This document shows, piece by piece, positions 1-9,190 of a stretch of 64,000 nt of DNA. The stretch covers positions 62,001-126,000 of the forward strand of contig ABCO01000002.1 in assembly GCA_000170815.1 (NCBI GenBank). Direction: 5' to 3'. The notes under the pieces are model-generated. The model was not told the origin of the DNA. It worked only from the letters and a program-made list of their open reading frames with translations, and ran no database searches. Origin of the DNA: an unidentified eubacterium SCB49 (lineage in GTDB: Bacteria > Bacteroidota > Bacteroidia > Flavobacteriales > Flavobacteriaceae). Every line of letters begins with the position of its first letter. Position 1 is the first letter of the stretch. The position numbers and the translations under genes are program-made.

Positions 1-453
1 TGCCATCACTTCTTCTTTTGATTTCCCTGCATCTTCTGCATAATGACGTTGTTCATCTACACTCATTTCTTCTACAAAAGCACGACCTTCTACAACAACG
101 TTTTCTCCTGCAATATCTTTAGGCATAAAAAAACCGTAATCTTTAAAACGTACCATAGCATCTGCTTCTCCCATATCTAATGTCATCCAACATCCTTTTT
201 TTGCACAAACTTCTTTTACTCCGGTTTTAAACTTTACCGGAATTGTATCTCCTGTTTTTAAATTGGAAAACTTTTCAATCATTGCTTCTTTAGTCAATAC
301 GGCTTCATCAGTAATTTTATCTCCAAAAGATTCATAATTCACTGCAATCTCCTCTACCTCTTGAACCTCTACTGGCGCTACTTCTTTTTTTGCCGCGTTG
401 TTACAAGAAAAAGTAACAGTAGCTAAAGCAATAAGTATAAAAAAATGTCTCAT
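1..453 (-). CDS. DUF4920-type lipoprotein, C-terminus beyond window
   Basis: The frame starts at the ATG complementary to 451-453 and runs off the left edge, so 151 codons are visible. The first residues form a lipoprotein signal (MRHFFILIALATVTFSC, Cys17 as the lipidated residue), followed by a Lys/Glu/Val-rich linker and then a small beta domain. The stretch CAKKGCWMTLD with two Cys, followed by VRFKDYGFF, is typical of DUF4920, a domain of unknown function common in Bacteroidota lipoproteins. An envelope location is inferred from the lipobox. The upstream gap to ilvE is short and divergent, so the two genes are transcribed away from each other. Confidence 0.8.
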   Translation of the reverse strand, partial: MRHFFILIALATVTFSCNNAAKKEVAPVEVQEVEEIAVNYESFGDKITDEAVLTKEAMIEKFSNLKTGDTIPVKFKTGVKEVCAKKGCWMTLDMGEADAMVRFKDYGFFMPKDIAGENVVVEGRAFVEEMSVDEQRHYAEDAGKSKEEVMA

Positions 454-539
454 TATTTTGTTGTTTTTAGTTAGTTATAAACTTAAAATATACTACAAAT
501 TTATTGAAAATAGGCGTTTTATAGCCTTTAAAAAATGAC

Positions 540-547
540 TATTTTTG
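540..547 (+). promoter_or_regulatory. -7 promoter element of ilvE
   Basis: TATTTTTG matches the Bacteroidota -7 consensus TAnnTTTG and lies 22 bases before the ATG at 569. A TTG inside this element would lengthen the ilvE frame by eight codons. Because it is part of the promoter, the downstream ATG is the better start. The -33 position holds TTT rather than TTG. Confidence 0.6.
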
Positions 548-568
548 CAAAATAAAATAAATCCAGAT

Positions 569-1639
569 ATGACAACACAAGAAAGCTCAAGCGTTATAGT
601 TAACAAAGTTGAAAAATCTCGAATTAGTGAGGTAGATTTCGACAACTTAACCTTCGGAAATATTTTTTCTGACCATATGTTTGAGTGCGATTATAAAGAT
701 GGTAAATGGCAAGAACCTACCGTAAAGCCTTACGGTCTTTTAACAATTTCTCCTGGTGCAAAAGTTTTTCATTACGGCCAAGCAGTTTTTGAAGGAATGA
801 AAGCTTATAAAGATGATGCAGGTGATGTGTTTCTTTTTAGACCCGAAAAAAACTTTGAAAGAATCAACAAGTCATCAAAACGTTTAGCGATACCTGAATT
901 TCCAAAAGATTACTTTTTTGATGCGCTTCATAAATTGTTACAATTAGATAAAGACTGGGTTCAACCTGGTTTAGGGAATTCATTATATCTACGTCCTTTT
1001 GCAATGGCGACTCAAGTGGGTGTTTCTGCTTCTCCAGCAAACGAGTATAAGTTTATGATATTAATGTCTCCAGTTCAAGCATATTACACTAAAGATGTAA
1101 AAGTGGTAATTGCTCAAGAGTATAGCCGTTCTGCAGATGGTGGCGTGGGAGCCGCAAAGGCAGCTGGTAATTATGGCGCACAATTTTACCCTACTAATCT
1201 TGCAAAAGAACAAGGGTATGACCAAATAATATGGACAGACTCTAACGAACACAAGTATCTTGAAGAAGCGGGTACAATGAATGTGTTTTTTAGAATTAAC
1301 GACACTTTAATAACTGCACCAACAAGCGATCGTATTCTTGACGGAGTAACACGCGATAGCGTTTTAGCATTAGCAAAACGTGACGGTATTACTGTAGATG
1401 TTCGTAAATTAACTGTTGACGAACTTGTAGCTGCTGCAAAAGACGGATCTTTAAAAGAGATTTTTGGTAGTGGTACTGCAGCAGTAATAAGCCCTGTATG
1501 TTCTTTTAACTATAACAATGTAGATTATGCATTAACAAAACCAGAAGATTCATACTCTACTAAATTCAAAAAAGAACTTATGGACATACAATACAACAAG
1601 TCTGAAGATCCTTTTGGGTGGAGAGTAAAAATTAAATAA
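569..1639 (+). CDS. ilvE: branched-chain amino acid aminotransferase
   Basis: This 356-aa protein is a PLP-dependent fold-type IV aminotransferase that transaminates leucine, isoleucine and valine with 2-oxoglutarate in the cytoplasm. The PLP lysine is in GAAKAAGNYG (about Lys197), and the conserved Glu of YLEEAGTMN follows about 35 residues later. YLRPFAMAT and GSGTAAVISPV are further family blocks. The length is that of class II BCATs. A longer frame from a TTG at 545 exists, but that codon overlaps the -7 promoter element, so the ATG at 569 is chosen. The gene stands alone and ends at a strong hairpin terminator. Confidence 0.95.
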   Translation: MTTQESSSVIVNKVEKSRISEVDFDNLTFGNIFSDHMFECDYKDGKWQEPTVKPYGLLTISPGAKVFHYGQAVFEGMKAYKDDAGDVFLFRPEKNFERINKSSKRLAIPEFPKDYFFDALHKLLQLDKDWVQPGLGNSLYLRPFAMATQVGVSASPANEYKFMILMSPVQAYYTKDVKVVIAQEYSRSADGGVGAAKAAGNYGAQFYPTNLAKEQGYDQIIWTDSNEHKYLEEAGTMNVFFRINDTLITAPTSDRILDGVTRDSVLALAKRDGITVDVRKLTVDELVAAAKDGSLKEIFGSGTAAVISPVCSFNYNNVDYALTKPEDSYSTKFKKELMDIQYNKSEDPFGWRVKIK

Positions 1640-1660
1640 ACTACGATTCAACTTAAAAAA

Positions 1661-1697
1661 AATCTCAATGAAGCTTTAGCTGCATTGAGATTTTTTT
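1661..1697. terminator. bidirectional terminator between ilvE and the MazG-like gene
   Basis: AATCTCAATG and CATTGAGATT form a long stem, with AGCT/AGCT extending it inside, followed by a run of seven T on the plus strand. A-richness on the other side lets it serve the convergent minus-strand gene as well. Confidence 0.85.
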
Positions 1698-1732
1698 ATG
1701 TTCTGTTGTTATTAAAAATCAAGACTACATTA

Positions 1733-2119
1733 TCATTTTTCTAATATCTCAGCTATATTTGGTTTAAAGTAATTTGGACCTTTTAAAACTTTTCCATCCT
1801 CACGATAAATAGGTTTTCCATCCGCGCCAAGCTTACTCATGTTACTTCGTTGGATTTCATTGAACACCTCTTCTATTTTATCTTGCATTCCATGTTCTAT
1901 AATTGTTCCGCAAAGTATGTAAAGCATATCTCCTAAAGCATCTGCTACTTCTACTAAATCATTGTTATTTGCCGCCTCGAGATATTCTTCATTTTCCTCA
2001 CGCATTAACTCATAACGTAAAAGATTTTTTTTAGTTCCTAAATCTGCTTCTGGAGTATTTTTAATTCCTAAACCAAATGCTGTGTGAAACTTATGTACGG
2101 CGCTTATTTTGTTTTTCAT
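1733..2119 (-). CDS. MazG-like nucleotide pyrophosphohydrolase
   Basis: This 128-aa all-helical protein carries the metal-binding pattern of the MazG/HisE/dUTPase-like NTP pyrophosphohydrolases: ELMREENEEYLEA (about residues 38-49) followed by EVADALGDMLY (about 57-67). In that superfamily these acidic residues bind Mg2+ and hydrolyse NTPs to NMP and pyrophosphate. The length fits a single-domain, house-cleaning type enzyme. The substrate cannot be read from the sequence. The gene is monocistronic, convergent with ilvE and shares its terminator. Confidence 0.8.
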   Translation of the reverse strand: MKNKISAVHKFHTAFGLGIKNTPEADLGTKKNLLRYELMREENEEYLEAANNNDLVEVADALGDMLYILCGTIIEHGMQDKIEEVFNEIQRSNMSKLGADGKPIYREDGKVLKGPNYFKPNIAEILEK

Positions 2120-2273
2120 TTTTTTGACCCCAGGTATTGGGATAGATTTTTATAATTAATAATTTTTCAACGTATACAAAATAGGAATACATCAATATTT
2201 TGCAATAAAATAAATACAAGTGAAGTCACTTGATATTTCTATTGTATTTTTACACCCGTAAAGCTACATAATT

Positions 2274-2459
2274 ATGTTAAGTTCAGGGCAAATCCTTTTT
2301 TCAATTTTTTTTGTAATAGTGTTTATAACACTCATCGTGATTAGCTACAGAAAAGACTTAAAACTTCATCAAAAACACTACAAAAAAAGCTACCTAATTC
2401 TTATTGGCTTTCTTGTCTTTGTAGGATTACTTGTTGCTATCAAATATGCTTTAAAGTAA
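2274..2459 (+). CDS. small two-helix membrane protein
   Basis: This 61-aa protein has two hydrophobic segments (about residues 6-24 and 42-59) separated by a basic loop rich in Lys and His (SYRKDLKLHQKHYKK). Both ends would be on the same side of the inner membrane. The ATG at 2274 follows a promoter-like TATTTTTA about 20 bases upstream, which supports a real gene despite its size. No family was recognised and no function is proposed. It stands alone between the MazG-like gene and the Cys-rich lipoprotein. Confidence 0.6.
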   Translation: MLSSGQILFSIFFVIVFITLIVISYRKDLKLHQKHYKKSYLILIGFLVFVGLLVAIKYALK

Positions 2460-2678
2460 TACTCCTTTACTAAACATAGATTCTACTTTATCAAAATATA
2501 GCAATATATTTTTCTTCACAACTTAACCTTTTAATAAAAAATTATCTTCTAATTAATAGAAGCAGATAAATGTGCCTAAAAAAACAGAATTAAAAATTAT
2601 GTTAAAATTGATTTTTATTTACTTTTGCTGACAAACCATTAAATTAATTTTTAACTCCAATCAAATAAACAACTAACC

Positions 2679-3734
2679 ATGAAACACTTAAACAGAACAC
2701 TCTTAATGCTCAGCTTGTTTTTCTTAGCATTTATCTCTTGTGAAACAGAAGACGAATCAAGCAACGATCAAGAAATTGAAATCAATGAATATTCTATAAT
2801 CCCAAGCACAAGTTACGGAAGGCCAAATAATGTTTTAGGCTGTGTAGAAATAGCAAGCAGAATAACAACGATAGAAGTTTGGGATCACGGTCAGATTGAT
2901 GGAGATATTATATCAATAATAGCCAATGGAGACACCATTATTAACGAAATAGAACTTGATGGACCTAGCAATCCTATTACAGTAGATTATAACTTTGAGT
3001 ATAACGGTTTTAATTACATCACATTGTACGCGCACAATTTAGGTGACATTCCACCTAACACATGTACCATAGCTATTAATGGTGTAGAGTTTGTTCTTGA
3101 AGCTAATCTTGAAGCAAATGGTAGTGTAAATATTGTAGTTGAAGGCTACGGTGTAGACTGTTATGGAGCGACTGATGGTGGCGGTAATGATGACGGAACT
3201 GGTAATGCCGTTTTCTGGATAAACTCAGACTACAACTGTGGAGCAGTAACTGTTAACCTTAGCGGAAACGGCTCTGAAAGCATCACTTCGTATTTTACAA
3301 GCACACCAGACTGTGGTACAAGCGGAGCGGCTAATTTTTCAAATCTAGACCCAGGAACTTATTCTTATACCGCTTCTTGTTCTGACACAAACTGGTCTGG
3401 AACTATAGATATTGCTGCAAACACCTGTTCTTCTGAATTACTTTTACCAGGTAGCGGTGGCGGTGGCGGTGGCGACACTACTGGTGATGTTAAATTTTGG
3501 ATAAACCATGATTTTGGTTGTGGAAATATTAATGTAAGTGTTAGCGGAAATGGTTCTAGCACTATTACAGGCTACTTTGATTCTGCACCAGATTGCGATA
3601 CAAGTTCTGGAGGTGGTAATTTTAATAATTTACAGCCAGGAAACTATAGTTTTACTGCATCTTGTTCAGAATACACATGGAACGGAAGCTTAACAGTAAA
3701 CGCTAACAGCTGCTTACAGTTTCAGCTAAACTAA
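2679..3734 (+). CDS. surface lipoprotein with two Cys-rich repeat domains
   Basis: This 351-aa protein has a lipoprotein signal ending in FLAFISC (Cys20), then an acidic tail, typical of exported Bacteroidota lipoproteins. Residues from about 45 to 155 form a first beta-rich region with paired Cys. It is followed by two homologous units of about 75-80 residues, each starting with VFWIN or KFWIN and sharing GNGS, PDCxTS, NFxNLxPGxYSxTASCS and W(S/N)G. The units are separated by Gly-rich linkers, including six Gly encoded by a GGTGGC triplet repeat near 3460. Each unit has four or five Cys, suggesting disulphides. It may bind a ligand at the cell surface, but no known family was recognised. Confidence 0.7.
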   Translation: MKHLNRTLLMLSLFFLAFISCETEDESSNDQEIEINEYSIIPSTSYGRPNNVLGCVEIASRITTIEVWDHGQIDGDIISIIANGDTIINEIELDGPSNPITVDYNFEYNGFNYITLYAHNLGDIPPNTCTIAINGVEFVLEANLEANGSVNIVVEGYGVDCYGATDGGGNDDGTGNAVFWINSDYNCGAVTVNLSGNGSESITSYFTSTPDCGTSGAANFSNLDPGTYSYTASCSDTNWSGTIDIAANTCSSELLLPGSGGGGGGDTTGDVKFWINHDFGCGNINVSVSGNGSSTITGYFDSAPDCDTSSGGGNFNNLQPGNYSFTASCSEYTWNGSLTVNANSCLQFQLN

Positions 3735-3759
3735 CATAGTTACATTACTTATATTATAC

Positions 3760-3797
3760 AAAAAAGGGAATCAATGTTATTATTGATTCCCTTTTTT
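3760..3797. terminator. bidirectional terminator
   Basis: AAAAAGGGAATCAAT and its complement ATTGATTCCCTTTTT form a 15-bp stem with a short loop. T-runs on both strands serve the converging lipoprotein and peptidase genes. Confidence 0.85.
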
Positions 3798-3846
3798 AAT
3801 ATTGATTTAGTTGCCTTCAACCAAATCTTAATTACTAATGTAACGG

Positions 3847-5877
3847 TTATTTTAAGTTTCCGTATGTCTTAGCATACTCTAACATTTGCCCTTCAAAACT
3901 TTTTGGCTGCTCAATTGTAAATTCTGTAATATTTCCGTCGTTATCTGTTTTAGGAACAATCACCGGGTTTACAAAACCACTGTATGGTGGAGATTTAAAT
4001 TTACTGTTTCTATCTAACACCTCTTTGTGTAGGTTTTGATCAACTTTTACACCGTAGTTTTCTACTAAACTCATACCTGCTTCATAATCTCCTTCTGAAG
4101 TAATACGCTGAGTCTCTCTTAATAACTCACCAAAAATAGTACGTAACTTCTGGTAATCTTTAATATCATAATACGTTTTGCCATCACGAGTTACTTTTTC
4201 AATTACCCCATCTTTCAATCCTCTTTCATAAGACCAAGCACTCACCCACTGACGGTTTACCATGTGTGCCTCTTCTACATCATCACCTAATTCTAGACGA
4301 ACTAATTGACTTATTAAACCATTACGAATATATCCGTCATACGCTGCTTTTCCTGTTTTTTCCCAATCTTCTACTAAACCTAATTCTTGAAGTTTTGGGT
4401 CCATTAGATAATAAAGACCAAATAAATCTGCACGCCCTTCTTCTATGGTAGACTTGTAACGCTTAAGTGTTTCTTTAGGCGTCCCTACTCCTTCATTAAT
4501 TTGTCCACTTGCGTGACCTACAACTTCGTGAAGCGCTGTATGAAGCTTATCAGCTAATTGACCATATTCTTCTTCTAATGCAATTTCTTCTGCGTCATGA
4601 GCAAACTCTGCTAGGCGACCACTTCCACCCGCATTAGCATAGGCATTAATTATATTTCCTAAAGAAACAGACTTACTACCGTGCGCTTGTCTAATCCAGT
4701 TGTTATTTGGTAAGTTAACCCCTATTGGTGTACTTGGCGACGCATCACCAGCTTCTCCAGCAACGATAACGGTCTTATAACTCACTCCTTTTACTTCTTT
4801 CTTTTTGTGTTCTGGCATTAATGGAGAATTGTCCTCAAACCACTGTGCTTCTTTACTTAACACTGCCATTTTTTTAGACATATCAAAATCTTTTATCTGA
4901 ACCACTGTCTCATAAGATCCTTTATATCCTTTTGGGTCATTATACACTTCTATAAACCCATTAATCCAGTCAATATTTCCTTCAGTACTTGTAGCCCAAG
5001 CAATACAGTAATCGTCCCAAGTATCTAAACTACCTGTTCTGTAATACTCAATTAATAATCCAAGTGCTTCCGCTTGCTTTTCATTTTCTGCAACGCCTTG
5101 TGCTTTTTCTAACCACCCAATTATTTTATCAATTGCCGCTCCGTATAATCCTCCGCTTTTATAAACTTCTTCTACAAGCTTTCCGTCTTTTTTTACAAGT
5201 CTTGTATTTAAACCTAACTCAATTGGCTCTTTTGGATCTACTTTCATAGCCCCATAAAACTTTTCTACATCTGCAGTAGTAACATCTGGACCATAAAAGT
5301 TAATAGCACTTTCCTTTACAATATCTGCATCCTTACTTAAGTTCACTTTTTTTGAATCTGCATCATTAAACAAGACATCAACTACTGCCGCGTCTAGTGT
5401 TGTATTTGTTTCTTTTAAAAGTGTATTAAAATAATCTTTACTAAATGCAGGCTTCATTTTAGCATTGCTGTAATGATGGTGTATTCCGTTGGCAAACCAA
5501 ACTCTTTTCAAGTATGTTTCAAAATTTGCCCAATCCTCACCATTTTTATCACCTTTATATGTCGTATAAACATTCTCTAGTGCATGGCGAACATCTAAAT
5601 TATGACGATAATTTTGAGCCCACATAATATCACGCCCTTCAAGACCTGCTTGTGTTAGGTAGTACACTAACTTTTGCTCTTTTAACGTAAGATCATCAAA
5701 ACCTGATATTTGATACCTCAACACTTTTATGTCAGCAAATTCAGTCACTTGAAAATCAAAATCATTTTCTGTCATTGCTATTGGCGCATCTTTAGCTTCA
5801 TCTTTCTTTACATCTTCATTACAAGAGGTAAACAAAAACCCAGTTAAAACCACTGCCGCAAAAAAATTGTATTTCAT
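3847..5877 (-). CDS. DPP III-type (M49) zinc dipeptidyl peptidase, lipoprotein
   Basis: This 676-aa protein has a lipobox signal (FLFTSC, Cys19) and the M49 zinc motif HEVVGH (about His450-His455), with the partner glutamate in EEGRADLFGLYY about 30 residues later. Peptidase family M49 removes dipeptides from the N-terminus of peptides. The lipoprotein signal places it in the periplasm or on the outer membrane, unlike eukaryotic cytosolic DPP III. TYYDIKDYQKLRTIFGELL and WSYERGLKDGVIEK lie in the C-terminal lobe. The gene is monocistronic with its own -7 element. A role in peptide scavenging is inferred from location and family. Confidence 0.88.
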   Translation of the reverse strand: MKYNFFAAVVLTGFLFTSCNEDVKKDEAKDAPIAMTENDFDFQVTEFADIKVLRYQISGFDDLTLKEQKLVYYLTQAGLEGRDIMWAQNYRHNLDVRHALENVYTTYKGDKNGEDWANFETYLKRVWFANGIHHHYSNAKMKPAFSKDYFNTLLKETNTTLDAAVVDVLFNDADSKKVNLSKDADIVKESAINFYGPDVTTADVEKFYGAMKVDPKEPIELGLNTRLVKKDGKLVEEVYKSGGLYGAAIDKIIGWLEKAQGVAENEKQAEALGLLIEYYRTGSLDTWDDYCIAWATSTEGNIDWINGFIEVYNDPKGYKGSYETVVQIKDFDMSKKMAVLSKEAQWFEDNSPLMPEHKKKEVKGVSYKTVIVAGEAGDASPSTPIGVNLPNNNWIRQAHGSKSVSLGNIINAYANAGGSGRLAEFAHDAEEIALEEEYGQLADKLHTALHEVVGHASGQINEGVGTPKETLKRYKSTIEEGRADLFGLYYLMDPKLQELGLVEDWEKTGKAAYDGYIRNGLISQLVRLELGDDVEEAHMVNRQWVSAWSYERGLKDGVIEKVTRDGKTYYDIKDYQKLRTIFGELLRETQRITSEGDYEAGMSLVENYGVKVDQNLHKEVLDRNSKFKSPPYSGFVNPVIVPKTDNDGNITEFTIEQPKSFEGQMLEYAKTYGNLK

Positions 5878-5901
5878 ATTTATTGTTATTATAGTTTAAA
5901 A

Positions 5902-5909
5902 CAAAGGTA
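5902..5909 (-). promoter_or_regulatory. -7 promoter element of the M49 peptidase gene
   Basis: On the minus strand TACCTTTG matches TAnnTTTG, 24 bases before the ATG. No clear -33 TTG is present at the expected distance. Confidence 0.45.
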
Positions 5910-6047
5910 CAAAATAAGCCACTGTCATACATCTAAGATCGAGTAGCTAAAGCTTGTATTTATTACTTCGGAAATACTTTAAAAAAACCAATTCACACAA
6001 TAATTGATAAAAAACGTATCTTTATCCCTATTAAATATCCTCATAAA

Positions 6048-7115
6048 ATGAAATTATTAAAATACTTTTTCTTTCTTATTCTCATTATAGTAATAGGAGG
6101 CGCTATTTACTTCGGAACTCAAGACGGAACTTATGATGTTGCTGAATCTAAAATAATAAATGCTCCTACCGCATTAGTTTTTAATAATGTAAACGATTTT
6201 AAAAACTGGCAATCTTGGGGACCTTGGATGAAGAGCGACCCTTATATGAAGATAACATATGCCGAAAAAACTTCAGGAGAAGGCGGTTCTTACTCTTGGA
6301 CTAGCGATATTATAGAAGTAGGAAACGGCAGCATGACTAGCCTAAAAGTGATACCAAACAAAGAGATTGAACAATCGATCACCTTTAACACTCCAATAGG
6401 CGACTCTAAAAGTGACGTAACTTGGAGTTTTGAACCTACAGAAAACCCAGCCCAAACAAAAGTAACTTGGGGAATGAAAGGAGAACAATCATTACTCGAA
6501 AAAGTATTTATGTCTCTTTCTGATGAAGATTTAGAAAGCGGTATTCAAGTTATGTTTCAAGAAGGACTTACTAATCTTGAAGCCGCATTAGCAAAAGAAA
6601 TGCAACTTTACACCATAAGTGCTGGCTCAGTATCTGAATATGGTGGTGGTTATTATATGTACAACACCACGGTAACAAAAACCGAAGAAGTAAGCTTAAA
6701 AATGAAACCTTTGATGGAACAGGTTGTAAACTTTATGCAAGAACATAATATAACTCATGCAGGAGCTCCTTTTACAATTTACAATCAAGTAGATTACTCA
6801 CAAAACAGCGTTATTTTTTCTGCTGCAATACCTGTAAAAGAAAAAATAAACACCCCTGCAGGAAGCCCAGTTCTTAACGGATATATGGAACCTGTTACTG
6901 CAGTAAAAATGACCTTAAAAGGAGATTATAAAAACTTGCAAGAAGTCTATACAAAAGCACATCAATATAGAACGCAAAACAATTACACACTCCACCCAAC
7001 TGCAAAAATGTTTGAAGTTTACACCACAGACCCAAGCGAAGTACCTAACCCAGCAGAATGGATTACAGAAGTTTACATCCCAATTATAAACCCATTTGTT
7101 TCAGCAGACAATTAG
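6048..7115 (+). CDS. SRPBCC-domain plus GyrI-like effector-binding protein
   Basis: This 355-aa protein starts with a membrane anchor (about residues 4-23, FFFLILIIVIGGAIYFGTQ). An SRPBCC/polyketide-cyclase-like domain follows (about 35-180; AESKIINAPTALVF, NDFKNWQSWGPWM, then VTWGMKGE). The C-terminal part (about 200-350) looks like a GyrI-like/AraC effector-binding domain (MKPLMEQVVNFM, GAPFTIY, EVYIPI at the end). Such fusions are common in Bacteroidota and are thought to bind small hydrophobic ligands. The ligand is unknown. Its TAG stop directly abuts the ATG of crcB, so the two are cotranscribed. Confidence 0.75.
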   Translation: MKLLKYFFFLILIIVIGGAIYFGTQDGTYDVAESKIINAPTALVFNNVNDFKNWQSWGPWMKSDPYMKITYAEKTSGEGGSYSWTSDIIEVGNGSMTSLKVIPNKEIEQSITFNTPIGDSKSDVTWSFEPTENPAQTKVTWGMKGEQSLLEKVFMSLSDEDLESGIQVMFQEGLTNLEAALAKEMQLYTISAGSVSEYGGGYYMYNTTVTKTEEVSLKMKPLMEQVVNFMQEHNITHAGAPFTIYNQVDYSQNSVIFSAAIPVKEKINTPAGSPVLNGYMEPVTAVKMTLKGDYKNLQEVYTKAHQYRTQNNYTLHPTAKMFEVYTTDPSEVPNPAEWITEVYIPIINPFVSADN

Positions 7116-7487
7116 ATGAAAGCAGTATTACTTGTTTTTTTAGGAGGAGGATTAGGTAGTGCTTTGCGCTATGTAATTTCTCGCGCATTAAACAGCACAC
7201 CACCTGGGTTTCCTTACGGTACTTTTGCCGTAAATGTTATTGGTAGCTTGATTATTGGAATTATTCTTGGATTTGCTCTTAAACATCACTCACCGTCAAG
7301 CAATACAGCACTCTTTATTGCCACAGGACTTTGTGGAGGTTTTACCACATTTTCTGCTTTTGCGTATGAAAATGTAATGTTCTTAAAAGCTGGAGACTAC
7401 CAGACTTTTATCATTTACACATTAGGCAGTATTGTACTCGGACTTGCCGCTGTATTTGCTGGAATATACCTTTCAAGGTTATTTTAA
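7116..7487 (+). CDS. crcB: fluoride channel CrcB/Fluc
   Basis: This 123-aa protein has four membrane helices and the CrcB signatures GGGLGSALRY near the N-terminus, YGTFAVNVIGS and GLCGGFTTFSAFAYE. The family forms dimeric fluoride export channels in the inner membrane, and the asparagine in FAVNVIG and the phenylalanines in TTFSAF line the pore. The start is the ATG directly after the stop of the SRPBCC gene. I see no obvious fluoride riboswitch before the two-gene unit. Its 3' end overlaps the convergent DUF1684 gene by four bases. Confidence 0.93.
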   Translation: MKAVLLVFLGGGLGSALRYVISRALNSTPPGFPYGTFAVNVIGSLIIGIILGFALKHHSPSSNTALFIATGLCGGFTTFSAFAYENVMFLKAGDYQTFIIYTLGSIVLGLAAVFAGIYLSRLF

Positions 7488-8089
7488 TGCTTACCAAAAT
7501 CTTTTACACCCGCCTCTATCCTTACGCTTAAGTCATTTTCTTTAGGAGGAATAGGGCAAGAATACCTGTGGTTATAGGCACAATATGGATTATACGCTTT
7601 ATTAAAATCCAGTATAATTATATCTCCTTCAGGAATATAAGCATCTAAAAAGCGTCCTCCGCCATAGCTACCATCGCCACTTGTCCAATCTGTAAAAGGA
7701 AGAAACAGATAATCTTTTAATTCTGGATCATCACTGGGCGCAGTGTTTTGGTATAAGTTCAATTTAAGTTTAACACTGTCTATTTTAAAGTGAGCTTCTC
7801 CATATTTTACATACTCAGGTGTCCTTTCTGTAGTGGTAGGCATTAAAAAAGGAATCTCATCTGGTGTTCTTACAAATGTAGCTTCTACTCTATATTTTAA
7901 ATCAACTGGAAAAAAATCTAGTGCTTCAAATTTTCTAAAATCTCTTTTTGTTAAAATCGTAGTTTCGGCAGTAGCAAACTTTTTATTCTCTTCTGCTCTG
8001 TACTCATTTATTTCCTGTGTTAATTCTTCAGCAGTCTGAGCAAAAAGCACATTTCCGAAGCAAACAAACAATATAAAAACAACTCTCAT
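7484..8089 (-). CDS. DUF1684 secreted protein
   Basis: This 201-aa protein begins with a signal peptide (RVVFILFVCFGNVLFAQ). The body matches DUF1684: FLPFTDWTSGDGSYGGGRFLDA, IILDFNKAYNPYCAYN and YSCPIPPKEN, the Cys-containing NPYCAY...CPxPP block being the family hallmark. The fold is a beta sandwich of unknown function. The start ATG at 8089 gives a standard signal peptide. The gene is monocistronic and runs tail to tail into crcB with a four-base overlap. Confidence 0.82.
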   Translation of the reverse strand: MRVVFILFVCFGNVLFAQTAEELTQEINEYRAEENKKFATAETTILTKRDFRKFEALDFFPVDLKYRVEATFVRTPDEIPFLMPTTTERTPEYVKYGEAHFKIDSVKLKLNLYQNTAPSDDPELKDYLFLPFTDWTSGDGSYGGGRFLDAYIPEGDIIILDFNKAYNPYCAYNHRYSCPIPPKENDLSVRIEAGVKDFGKH

Positions 8090-8164
8090 TATAATATTTT
8101 AGTGAAAGATATGAGATTATTTTTGAAAAAACATCATAATCAATCTAAAGCTGTTATTGACTCG

Positions 8165-8623
8165 TTATTTTAATGGCTTAATACTATTATGCGCCACAAC
8201 ATGAGAGAGTACTATTTGCGTTTTTGTCTCACCATAAATAATAAGTTGGTCAATAAAAAACTCAAGATGCCTCTGGTTTTTAAGAATCACCTCCATCACA
8301 ATGTTTTCATTACCCGTAATACGATAACAATTAAGCACCTCATCAAACGTAGCCAACTTTTCTAAAAAAGGTTTGAGCTTTCCCATAAAGGCTCTAACCG
8401 TAATAATTGCCTTTAATTGATAGTTGGCAACATATGGAGAAACTACAGTGTGATACCCTTTAATTAAGCCCACATCCTCCATCTTTTTAATGCGCTCTGA
8501 CACCGCTGGAGAACTAATACCTACCCTCCTGCCTATTTCTGCATTTGACATACGAGCATTTTGCTGAAGCAAATCTAATATTTTCCAATTTAGACTATCA
8601 ATGTTTATTTTAAAGTCAATCAT
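8165..8623 (-). CDS. Lrp/AsnC family transcriptional regulator
   Basis: This 152-aa protein has an N-terminal winged helix (LDLLQQNARMSNAEIGRRVGISSPAVSERIKKME, about residues 15-50) and a C-terminal RAM/ACT-like ligand domain (residues 65-150). The end VLSHVVAHNSIKPLK is typical of Lrp-like proteins. The family senses amino acids and forms octamers on DNA. It is divergent from the 131-aa helical protein at 8732, so the 108-bp gap probably holds operators for both, though no clear palindrome is visible. The target pathway cannot be read from context. Confidence 0.9.
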   Translation of the reverse strand: MIDFKINIDSLNWKILDLLQQNARMSNAEIGRRVGISSPAVSERIKKMEDVGLIKGYHTVVSPYVANYQLKAIITVRAFMGKLKPFLEKLATFDEVLNCYRITGNENIVMEVILKNQRHLEFFIDQLIIYGETKTQIVLSHVVAHNSIKPLK

Positions 8624-8731
8624 AATTATAACTTATTAATTAAATCAAATATAAACATTTACCTTAAATATTAAAGACGCTTATGCAACTTAGTTAGTAA
8701 ATTTGAGATGCTATTGAATTAAGGAATACTA

Positions 8732-9127
8732 ATGACACATACTCGAACACACCATTACTCTGGTTCGCCTATTTATAATAAGGCGATAGAGATACTTGTG
8801 CTATCAAGAAACATCGCTACTTATTTAGTTGATGACTTTACTTCTAACGCAAGAGACTATGAAGAACATCCTGGAATTTATTTTTCTGGAGACATCATTC
8901 AACAATCAAACTCGCTTGCTCCAGAAATATTGAAAGCAGAGAGCATCCCTTTTCAAGAGGATAGAAAAAAGCATATTGCCTCAGTAGAAAAACTAACAAA
9001 ATCGTTGACAAAAAACTGTGAACGACTAGAAAAATTTCCATCTAACGGAAGAGATTTTTTACCCATTTTACGCAAAGAGCTTAAAAAATTTAGAAAACTA
9101 CAACGTATCTGGATTATGACACTATAA
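8732..9127 (+). CDS. hypothetical helical protein
   Basis: This 131-aa protein has no signal peptide or membrane segment. It is mostly amphipathic helix: AIEILVLSRNIATYLVDD, then a polar loop, SVEKLTKSLTKNCERLEKF, and a basic end FLPILRKELKKFRKLQRIW. The layout suggests a four-helix bundle. No family was recognised. It is divergent from the Lrp-type regulator and has a -7-like TAAATTTG at 8698-8705, so control by that regulator is possible but unproven. Confidence 0.65.
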   Translation: MTHTRTHHYSGSPIYNKAIEILVLSRNIATYLVDDFTSNARDYEEHPGIYFSGDIIQQSNSLAPEILKAESIPFQEDRKKHIASVEKLTKSLTKNCERLEKFPSNGRDFLPILRKELKKFRKLQRIWIMTL

Positions 9128-9146
9128 ACCACTATAGTATTAAACA

Positions 9147-9179
9147 AAAAAAAGCTACTTAATGATAAGTAGCTTTTTT
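9147..9179 (+). terminator. terminator of the 131-aa gene
   Basis: AAAAAGCTACTT pairs with AAGTAGCTTTTT around a 6-base loop, ending in six T. Confidence 0.85.
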
Positions 9180-9190
9180 ATATTATCTAA

